Below, in pieces: positions 55,401 to 64,000 of a DNA stretch of 64,000 nucleotides. The DNA is taken from positions 1 to 64,000 of the forward strand of contig NW_025955008.1 in assembly GCF_022376445.1 (NCBI RefSeq), given 5' to 3'. The notes under the pieces were generated by a model. It saw nothing but the letters and a program-made list of their open reading frames with translations, had not been told where the DNA came from and did not search any database. The position numbers and the translations under genes were made by a program. The DNA is from Fomitopsis serialis (taxonomy: Eukaryota; Basidiomycota; Agaricomycetes; Polyporales; Fomitopsidaceae). Each line of letters opens with the position of its first letter. Within the stretch, counting starts at the first letter, position 1.

Positions 55401-56874
55401 TCGCCAGTGCTGCCTCTGCGGACGAACAAGAACGCGGGCGTATGCTGCATATCTTTCCGCTACGGAACTTCATAGTGGACTGCATACAGATACGAGTGAC
55501 GCGGGCGCGCCTGAGGGGCGGTTGGACTCCCGCTGGGTGGCCACAGTTGCGGGCAGCGTGGGCGCAGCCGGGATGCGCTACCTGCAGTCGTCTGCCAGCC
55601 GATTGCGAGTCGCTGAACATCAAGACGCTCGCGCCGGGCGAGACGACTGCATGAATCGCGAGGGACGCAGGGCAAGGACGACGAGGGCATTGAGAGGGCG
55701 AGAGGAGAATGCAGCGAAAGGGAGAGAGAAGGGTATAGTGCGAACTGACAGAACGGGCGTGAAGGCTCGAACTTGGAAGGTACGCCTCCACTGTACGCAC
55801 TTCTCTCGTGGCCACTCTTGCCAGTGCTCTCTTCAACAGGCGATTGACGAATGGGAGGCCCCCGATTTCCCTGGTGTTCAAGGAGGCGGCTCTTCCGTGA
55901 CGGTGGTCGAAAACGCCCTTGTGCTTGACTCGACGGAGATGGCGGGGCAGTACCCCCGGAGCGCGTCGTCCATGGACCACGTCCGGGGCACATCGCCCTA
56001 TGTACCGACACACAAAGCCCAGTGTGCACGGGCAGGGCATATGCAGCGCAATGCGCCCGCGCTGCCCGTACATCCAGGGCGCACCAAGGGGTGGGAGGGG
56101 TTCTCTGGTGATGGATCGGATCAGCACCTCGGAGAAACGGTCAGAGGCGCGCGGCGAGCAGACAAACTCACTGAGTACGTAGTCTCGGCGGCGTCGGACT
56201 CGCCTCCGAATTGGGGCTCGTCCAAGGATGATCCACTCACTGTCTAAGTCGAAAGCGGCGGGGGATGCCCGCACGACGGCAAGTCCGGATGCTACCCACT
56301 GACGGCGACGAGGTGAGTGTGCGAGTCTTGCGTCGATGAATGGCAGCGCTGACGTCCCTCTAAAGTTGGACACTCCCAGGTCCTCATGAGACAGCTGCGG
56401 CGCGAATGAGCGGACGCCCAAGGCACATCGCTTACGTCCGGACACGTCCCTACACCCACGCCGCCGGTACATCTCCGGGTCGTCTTCCGCACACGTCGTC
56501 CTTAGACGACCTTCAAGCAGTGTCCGGCCACCAACGTACCGCGGGACGCCAGCGAGTCGCATGGCGGACGCGCGACGCCTTCGTCTCCGTCGCATAGAAC
56601 ACTGCCTTGTTACAGCATGCCCGCCGCATACGGCTAGTACATTACAATGACACAGAGATAAGTAGACAACCTCGTACATCTCAGTTGACCTACAGTTGAT
56701 TGTAGTTGGTTCAGCATAGTAGACAGGCCTGATATTCCGTGTATACAGTAGGATATACAAATAATATCTCTTTCCGTCTCCGACTCTGATCCTCGCCTTG
56801 TTTAAGTGATATCCTGTCGAGATTTGCCAGTCGGCGACACTGTTTCAGTTGGCGAGCTGCCGAAAGCGGAGACG
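55401..56874. other. GC-rich stretch with a long but unconvincing frame
   Basis: A 457-codon minus-strand frame (55387-56760) overlaps the transmembrane-fragment copy and is Arg-rich; a 241-codon plus frame lies opposite. Neither has a domain or intron structure. I treat both as chance open frames, possibly over decayed coding sequence. Confidence 0.35.
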
Positions 56875-58893
56875 CTATGCAAAGTGAGCCTTCAGATGTT
56901 GGCTGGACTGTCCGACGCCGACATTGTGGACTGTGGCGCTGCCGCTACCATCTCTGTCAGGCATACCAGCAGCTTGGCGGGGCATCTAGTGAGTAGAATA
57001 GTCGACATCAATCACCAGTGTGGAACATACACAAGTATACCTGGACTCACGTCGTACTCAACATGATCATCGACACCGGCCAACTGCCTCTTGACGCTGT
57101 CGACAAGCGCTGATAATCCTGATTCTATAGCGACCAGGTGGTGCGTCCCAGCACTGGCGCGCAATTCTTCCATGTCGCTGCGATATTTGGCAAGATCGGC
57201 TGCAATCTCATTGCGGATCACACCTAGCCCGGCCAATGTGCCGCGAAGTTCATCGACCTCGGTTCTGAGTTTGCGAGCATCGCCAGCCAGGGTTTGCACC
57301 TGGGCCTCCTCCCAAGTAGGGCTGCAGAGACGAGGTCGCCCCTGCTTCAGGCCGTCAGTCTCGACATCATCGAGTGAGACATCATCGTCCGAATGTGAGC
57401 ATGATTCAGCCTTTGAGGCGACGGTAGGAGTACGCGGCAGGGCACGCATGCGGGGCTGGCGTGCACGGATGTGAATGTCTGCGACTTTCTTCGCCGCTAC
57501 CACCGCATTCTTGCGCTTTGCGAGGTTGGCCACGCGTTTCTTGCGGGACGGACCAGACGGCACGCGGGTCATAGAGCTAGTAGTCTTCCCACCATCAGGC
57601 TCAACACCAACCACTCCGGCCTTGAGAGTGTGGTCGTGTGTGTACGTGCCAACAAGGTCCTTACCAACGGTGACCAGGTTGTTGATGATGTATGCCTGGT
57701 GCTCGAGAGTGAGCACAACGTCAGCGGTGGCGAAAGATGACCACCTTCACCTTCACAGAGCAGTTGGATCTCCGGCCATCTGCGCAGAAGTCGCACTGCT
57801 GACGCCGCCCGGAGACCGTGCACATGGACGGCGCGACCACGTTGGGGTCGTTTCCGTCCTTCGCTGCCAGCTTCTTGGCCCGCGTATCAATGCGCTTGCA
57901 GCGATCACACTTGTAATCACCGCGGAACTAACGTAGAATTGTGTGAACGGCAACACACAAGTGTAGATGCGTGGTATGCTTACCTCAATTCTCACCTCTC
58001 GCCGCATCTTCGCCCGTTTTGGCTCCTCGACATCGCTTTCATCTAACTCATCCACGTCGTCATCCATGACGTCGCTTTCTCCCTCCTCCTCTATTGCCTT
58101 CGCCGTCTTTGTCTCTTTCTCCGCATCGTGGTCATTAGATTTTGCCGATGAGCGAGGCGCATCCTGCTGGGCTTCTCCAGGGGAAGCGTTATGCATCACG
58201 ATGTCACCGTCGTCGATCTGCGCCACGATCTGCGGGAGCTCAGTCGTCGGTACGGCTGTGCCACACGTCGGGAACGATAATGTGAGAGGCTGAAACTCTA
58301 TTTGTGAGTTGTGGGCACGCACCCGCCAGTCTGTCATTGACTGCGCGACACGGTGAGTACAGAGAAGAGTGAGGATGTGAATAGGTGACTTACGGAGCCA
58401 GCACTGCAAGAGGTCGGGTGGCAACGCGTTCGTCGCTTCGTGTACGAGCACGGGCATGCGGCCCTCACGACTTCGTATCGTGTCTTGGAGGGGTTCTTCC
58501 CCTGACCCACCAGCTAGCAGGGTACTTGAGTACCATTTGAGGACCGTGAAGAGTGCTTCAGGTATCAGCGAGGTTTCAGCCTTGCTCAGTGACACGACCC
58601 AGTTCCGAGTCTGCGGGGATGTGCAGTCGCACCATGTACGACAGCGCGATAAGAAGGTGAGTGCTTACCAGGATGTGGGTGCACAGGATCTCCTCGACTG
58701 CCTGCAATGTCCACGGACCATCTAGGATAGCCTCGATGAGAGCGGAGAGTCGCCGGGCGACGCCCGCAGTCCACTTCCTTGGTGGCGAGTCGGTGAACAT
58801 ACGGCCTGTGACACGACCTGCCACTTGATTGAAGTTCTCACTCGTGCTAGTGACAGCGCTGCGGAATGCGACGTAGTCGAAAGATCCAACCAT
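56875..58893 (-). CDS. Cys-cluster (Zn2Cys6-like) protein with acidic region and coiled coil
   Basis: Six exons (58893-58669, 58610-58394, 58330-57984, 57927-57751, 57695-57051, 56985-56875) with introns of 55-65 nt join to 573 residues in one frame. Order: an N-terminal helical region (TGRMFTDSPPRKWTAGVARR), an acidic patch (DVMDDDVDELDESDVEE) at about residues 230-250, then a Cys cluster CDRCKR...MC...QQCDFC...NC (about 269-316), basic runs (RKKRVANLAKRK) and a coiled coil (DARKLRTEVDELRGTLAGLG). Clusters of six Cys with this pattern resemble fungal Zn2Cys6 DNA-binding domains, but the spacing between the second and third Cys is much longer than usual, so metal binding is inferred. The acidic region plus basic runs suggest a nuclear protein. 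The exon 4/5 donor could also be 6 nt downstream. Confidence 0.75.
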
Positions 58894-61694
58894 GATGTTG
58901 CAGTGACAGCGAACAGTAACTAAGAGACGGTGAGGTATTGACTGAGCGCGAGTCAAGTCCGAGTCCGTCAAGTCTCAAGAGCGCTCAAGTCTCGCGGTCA
59001 TTTTAAGCGTTCACTCTCACCGCTGTGCCATTATATCGGAGATCACTGATCGGTACCTCGCTACTATATCGGACGGGTCTCTGATCAGTGCATCACCGGT
59101 TCCGAGTCGCCGACGTACCTGATCAGTATCTCTACGCATACGGCGCTCGAACGTCACGGTGGTGGATCATGATCAATGGAATCCCCTCTTTGCGTAGGTG
59201 GTACATAGCTGGAATGCCCAAATGGATCCTCCTCCCCCTCCTCCTCCGCCTTATTCCGCTCCCCGGTGATCAGTCTGAGTGCGACAATCATCATATAGCG
59301 CCAGTACCTCTTTATCCCCGGGCCTCTTCCTCGTATTCTTGGCCGCACTTTGTACGTGCCATCATGGCGGCGGCCGCGGGTAGCGCTACTGAGTGATGTC
59401 GAGATTATAACTTGCGAGGTATGTGCCCTGTGATATCCCTTCACGACGGCTTGAGCTCAAGAGTCTCGATGCTGCTTACATTGGTTGTTTGTTGTGTCGA
59501 CGAAGCGGTAGACAATTAAATATACCAAGTGGAGCTGCGGACAAAGCGCGAAGAGCTTCCGGACCCTCGTGGGCTACTGCCTAAGGAGGGCAGCAAAGAA
59601 GCAAAGCCAAACGCTTCTGGTGCACTTGAAGTGCATCGTTCTTGGTGTCCTGACTATGTATTTGGTGAATATTGCTCTCGGCGGCGCATGATAGGTTAGT
59701 CGTCGTATGTGCTTTTTCAACAACTAATGGATACTGACGCCTTGATTTTCTGACAATCTACGGACATGTACGCAGGTCCTGGCTAACCACTATGTCGCCA
59801 CGACGAACCCGCACTGGCTCAGTTGCCCCGCCTTCCGCCAAGCACGTCTGGCTACCAACCCCCGCGCGAGCCGACTTACGAGTGAGCACGCACATTGTGA
59901 ATCGGACGCAGACGCACGCTGACCATCGGGAATAGGCCGGCGCCCGCCTCGTGACCACCGTCCGCCTATCGACGACCCCCGTCCCTACATGTTGTCCCGG
60001 AGACTCGACGGGATCTTGCGGTGAATATCCATAACCCGACAGCCTGCGCTCTTGCCTGCTGCCATGACCACGACGCCGCGTAAGTACTCGATAGGTCCGG
60101 AGTATTGCAAGGCCTCCCCATGACGCAGTAATTGAGTAAGTATTTGGTCGAAATCGGTACCGCGCGAACACTCATCACTGCACGACCACAAACTCGTCCT
60201 GAGCGGCGTCCGTGGCAACCGACAGACCATGATGTGTTAGAGGTGCCACAGTATTCGTGAGTGAGTTGTCATATCCCAAGCGCGTTCAGGGTGCTCACCG
60301 CACGCGTCGTATACAGCCGATGCCAACCATCGACCTAGGTTCCAATCACGCCCAACGCTCACTGTCCGACTTTTTGAAGCTGGATTGCGCTGCGTCGTGA
60401 CCACGCTGCGTGAGGTTGCGAGGGCGCGGCTGGTTCGGACTTCACCCAATGGTGCGCGCCACGGCCCGAATCGAAAACACGCGCTGACCACTTATCCTCC
60501 CCGCCGACCCCGCGAGATGTACAGTCCTAGTCATCCCCCATCCGTCTCGCAGCATTTCTAGCGCGTGGTGGGCCCTGCCGCTCGGCCTATACAACGCCAA
60601 CCACACCGCCAACCACACCACCAACTCCTTCGCCCCGTCTTCCACGTCGTATGCAATTCTCCGTTGACCTCGTCATGCCCCACAATTTGCTCACCACTTT
60701 GCCCTCTCAAGTTTTCTTGCCCAGGCCATTGATGCGAGTGCATTTCTCCGCTGAGGGGCCCTTTGCTACTGCATTCCCTGTAGGCCTTTTTGCGGCCTAT
60801 GTTACGCCAAGGTGCCGGACTTCAGGGAGTCTACCGTCTCCAGCCAGCCGGCTTTTGTCAGCGGCCGACAGTCGATCCGCCTTGAGGAGGAATGGGACTG
60901 CGTGAGTCAAACAGCTACTTTACCCTTCGTTGGACTGCATCCCTGCGAGCGGGGGCGATACTTTATGCTCATGTTGCGCTAGTTGCAATCACTGTCTGTT
61001 GCTTCGCCAGCACGGGACAAAACAGATGTCGCTTGACCCTGCTGGGTCACGAAGTGAACGTCGAGTCGATTGAAGTGCGGCGTGCGCTTCTCGCTCAACT
61101 GAGTCAACAGTGTGCGACGTGGCGAGGTGAGTCATGTGACAGATCTCACTCAGGGCAGGCATACTTACGACTTGTCTGACTTCGTTTCGCGCTGCAGAGC
61201 TCCTTGCTTAGCGATGCAATGACTCACTCGACTGTTTATGCCCACGACCGTTCGCACTCATCGGTCGCTCCGCGATGTACCCGACGATGCTTTCCAAGTT
61301 CACCCTGCGGCGTCGAGCGGCAGAAACATGTGATCCGCCCAAGGGAGGTCCAGCGGAGCCAGGAGGAAATCTGGGGAGCGGAGCGTGAAGGACGAGACGA
61401 GCGGGATGACGTTGCGAGAGATGAACAGACGGACGGACGCACTGTACCTCGAGGGGGCGCGTAGGGAATGGCGAGAGGGGCTGATGAAGGAGAAGGTGAG
61501 TAGTACGCGGGAGGATGAACCAGATTGGCATCGATGATCCGGGACGCGAGAGACTTGGGCAGGATGCCGCTGTCCAACTGCAAGATTTCCCGCTACCACC
61601 CATTCACCCCCGGCTTCGGCTATCGTCACTCGTATCACAGCCACTGAACAGCTTGCCGCCGTTACCATCCTGAGCTCCGACAAGACTAGTAAAC
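58894..61694. other. 2.8 kb without supported genes
   Basis: Short, mutually overlapping frames; one fragment at about 59525-59690 (QVELRTKREELPDPRG...) looks protein-like but stands alone. No RNA gene or repeat recognised. Confidence 0.4.
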
Positions 61695-62620
61695 GCACGA
61701 CCAACAGGCTCACTATGGACCGACGGTGGCGACACGATCCACATTTACGGTCCCTTCTACGCTGAGGATGACACCCTCCTCGCTGCCTACCCTTCGCGCT
61801 CCGAGAGCCAGGACGCCATCAACTTTCGCGTTGTCGGCTGTGCTCGCACGTGTTCTGGTACCAAGTTGCTCGACATCAAGTCGAAGCCCTCCGACCCCAC
61901 GCAGAGATTCACTTACGGCGAGGTGTCAATCGGCTACCTCAAGCCGAGCTCTGCACGAGCGAAAGAGCGATGAGCAGGAACCCGACCCCGAGGAATTCGC
62001 ACCGCAAGGCCTACGTGCGCCCGCCATCGCTTACGAGGAGGTTGCGCGCGATGACTTTGAGGATGAGGGTAAGTAAAGGTTTCGAGGCCATCGGTCTCCT
62101 CGTACGGACAACAAGCCGACCGCTCGACGACGCCATCGCCCTCCGCGTCAAGATCAAGTGCTCACCGAAGACCAGCTCGCCATAGCGAAGGAGACCTGCC
62201 GTCGTCTCCGTCTTGGCGACCACATGCACCCAGTCAAGGTACTCAAGGACAATCCCGAGGCTTGTGGTAGACACGCGTCGCTCGACGGGACGATTCTCGA
62301 CGCCGAAGGCTTCCCCGGCCGGTGTCTTCCCCGAGCACGAGTAAAATGATCGTCAAGTGTCCCCAGGGTCTCGTTCACTTGGTTGCCATGGCTGGTGATG
62401 GTGCTAATGACGCCCCTGCCCTGTCCGGTGCTAACATCAGTATCGCTGCCGTGTTACTCACACTTCCGACATCGTCTTGACGGAGCCTTCCACTATCGCG
62501 CATACCATCCGGGGTTCGTGCCTCATCTTCCAGTGCATGCGCAACCATTTCAGCGATTCCTGCGCCGTCACGTATCCGTCTCGCTGTCTGCTTTGCCATC
62601 CTGGCCATGTGTAGTTATGT
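61695..62620 (+). pseudogene. PMA1: plasma-membrane H+-ATPase (P-type, PMA1-like) pseudogene
   Basis: Pieces match the nucleotide-binding and phosphorylation domains of fungal proton pumps in order: LLAAYPSRSESQDAIN, KLLDIKSKPSDPTQRFTYGE, PEEFAPQGLRAPAIAYEEVA, QLAIAKETCRRLRLGDHM, KVLKDNPEACGRHASLD, AGDGANDAPALSGANISIA, SDIVLTEPSTIAHTIRG and FQCMRNHFSDSCAVTYPSRC. The Thr of the conserved TGDG-x-NDxPAL motif is Ala. Frameshifts (near 61935, 62075, 62170, 62330, 62460) and stops break it. The N-terminal membrane part with the DKTGT phosphorylation site and the C-terminal helices are missing. The gene normally pumps protons at the plasma membrane; this copy cannot. Confidence 0.9.
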
Positions 62621-63228
62621 CAATCAAAACTCGCCTCCGTGTAGGCCACCGCGCGCGATATACATGACAGTATTGATACAGTGTCACTTATGTAGCCTTG
62701 GTGCGAGTCAGTTTTCACTATGGCTCGCGGCATTAAATATTAATACGTCAAGCCAAGTGCATTGCGCAGTAACTAGGTGTCGTTTTGCAAGCCGTCTACA
62801 CGGGAGATCGCGCCGGACCGGTTTGGCGCCGGTTTGCGGCAAGTTCGTACCGTAGGGGAAAGAGGAGAAGGGGATTCCGTCCAGTCACTGGCTTCCTGAT
62901 TAGTAGGCGCAGATCCGCCCTCAGACATTCTCACTTGGATACGGAAGACACGGGCACGGCGCATTACAAGCACAAGGCCAGCGAGCGCGTGCAGACATGT
63001 CGGGACCGTCCAAGCTCGTTGAACAATGGGCGAACACTGTAAGAATGCAACACCCACTTGTGCTACGTTGAACTGACCGAGCCTCCATTCTGCTGCTTTT
63101 GATACCATTGCCACCTTCGCCGTGACGGCACTCGCGTGGAATGACCCTTTGTCTCAACACTTCAAAGGCCGAGGGCTACGCGTTCGGTTCGTCGATCCCT
63201 TCCTCATCCCTCGCCGATCGTCGCAATT
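62621..63228. other. intergenic, upstream of the F-box gene
   Basis: Probable promoter region for the gene at 63229. A minus-strand 113-codon frame (62773-63114) has no recognisable features. Confidence 0.4.
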
Positions 63229-64000
63229 ATGAAGTGCCACAAACGCTCCAAGAAACCTTCACCGTTACCAATGGTTGTTAAGCCGAACATATTGAGGGAC
63301 AAGATCCCGGTGGAGATTCTCGAAATGGTGCGTCATACCCCATCAACGTCTGCTATGCAGTCCTCCGACATCAAACATAGGTTCTCGGCGCCCTAGGCCC
63401 GACTGATTTACTGGCTGTGTCCCGATCCGAGACCTTCATGAGGTCTTTTCTTCTCGCTGCCCGAGCCTCACAGATTTGGGAGAACGCTCGGGCGAGGGTA
63501 CCTGCTCTCCCTCCCCGTCCACCCTACTTGAACGAGATTAATTTTGCGTCTCTTTGTTTCGACGCTGATTGCGAGGGTTGCGGGGAACCGAACCTGGAAC
63601 CGAGCAGGACGCTGTGGGAGCTTCGGCGGAGATACTGCAAAGATTGTCAGTCAACGCGGTGAGTCTTATGAGAAAGAACTGCAGCATCTGTGAGCTGACT
63701 TGAGTATGCTAGGACTATGCTCCTCAGATTCAATGTTCCTGAGGAGCGGGAGCTAAGATTGCGGTTGAACGCGACTTGGGTTGGTACTGTTTTACCGCGG
63801 TTACAAGGTAGTGTACACAAGCAACTGTCTCGGGGCGTCGTCTTACATTCACATAGGATCTCATCTGTACTTGCGATATGATGTGTACTGCTTACTCGGG
63901 GAGCTGCGTGGGGCTCCCGTAGGTAGTCTGGAGGAGCAGCGGGTGGTGGCGAAGTGGACACGGAGGGTCGCCACTATCAACGAGGTGGGTGTATCCACGC
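63229..64000 (+). CDS. F-box protein, 5' part (runs off the window)
   Basis: Exons 63229-63327, 63381-63658, 63713-63807 and 63857-63984, with introns of 49-54 nt and a further donor (GTGGGT) at 63985. The F-box lies across intron 1: KIPVEILEM, intron, VLGALGPTDLLAVSRSE (residues about 25-50), followed by IWENARARVPALPPRPPYLN and Cys pairs (CEGCG, YCKDC), the usual continuation in Agaricomycete F-box proteins. It shares the position of the intron inside the F-box and the following Pro-rich segment with the gene at 24150-26509, so the two are relatives. Expected role: substrate receptor for SCF ubiquitin ligases. The C-terminal part lies beyond the window. Confidence 0.85.

Noticed and set aside
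55387..56760. 457-codon minus-strand frame
   Set aside because: Arg-rich, covered by open frames on the other strand, overlaps a known pseudogene copy and lacks introns and domains; length is explained by GC-rich composition.
62773..63114. 113-codon minus-strand ORF upstream of the second F-box gene
   Set aside because: No recognisable domain, located in the probable promoter region, and no splice or expression signals.
1..64000. tRNA, rRNA or CRISPR arrays
   Set aside because: No cloverleaf with matching A and B boxes, no rRNA core sequence and no regularly spaced direct repeats with unique spacers were seen; the tandem arrays here have no spacers.

Overview
This window looks like a repeat-rich accessory (dispensable or subtelomeric-like) region of a filamentous basidiomycete, most likely an Agaricomycete. 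The evidence is: many genes are interrupted by short (about 47-70 nt) GT..AG introns that restore the reading frame exactly when removed by hand; there are two F-box proteins of the expanded Agaricomycete type; there is an Agaricomycete-type membrane-anchored coiled-coil protein; and there are no bacterial-style operons, Shine-Dalgarno sites or CRISPR arrays. Every exon structure given here was built by eye from splice signals and frame continuity, without RNA evidence.

Layout. 0-5.8 kb: a degraded gag-like gene, then an aspartic-protease pseudogene cut by a 3.27-kb hAT-like insertion (8-bp target duplication, confirmed by an uninterrupted second copy at 50.6-51.8 kb). 5.9-7.2 kb: a membrane/coiled-coil gene. 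7.5-11.9 kb: minisatellites and skewed repeats. 12-14.4 kb: a ubiquitin-protease-like gene. 15.6-23.6 kb: three members of a small protein family plus the first copy of a 1.64-kb duplicated segment. 24.1-26.5 kb: a six-exon F-box gene. 26.5-30.7 kb: GC-rich, mostly featureless, with one well-formed promoter. 31.3-35.1 kb: a 3.8-kb foldback element with 1.3-kb inverted arms, lying between a RING-finger fragment and a coiled-coil fragment that may once have been one gene. 36.1-40.1 kb: a small ORF and a large fatty acid synthase beta-subunit pseudogene. 41.4-45.5 kb: a fourth family member and the second copy of the 1.64-kb segment. 45.6-48.3 kb: an intact MAN1/Src1 inner nuclear membrane gene. 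49.6-56 kb: a small gene and a mosaic of pseudogenes (aspartic protease, a family member with an in-frame stop, isoleucyl-tRNA synthetase, transmembrane protein). 56.9-58.9 kb: a Cys-cluster/coiled-coil gene. 61.7-62.6 kb: a plasma-membrane H+-ATPase pseudogene. 63.2-64 kb: the start of a second F-box gene.

How it fits together. There is no pathway here. The region mixes (i) a few intact genes, (ii) a fast-diverging local paralog family that I do not recognise (four members share two intron positions, a fifth is tentative), (iii) truncated copies of core metabolic genes that still carry introns or intron remnants, which points to DNA-level copying rather than retroposition, and (iv) transposons and segmental duplications that plausibly produced the mosaic. 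The most notable items are the paralog family, the foldback element sitting inside a probable gene, and the hAT-like insertion dated by its empty-site copy.
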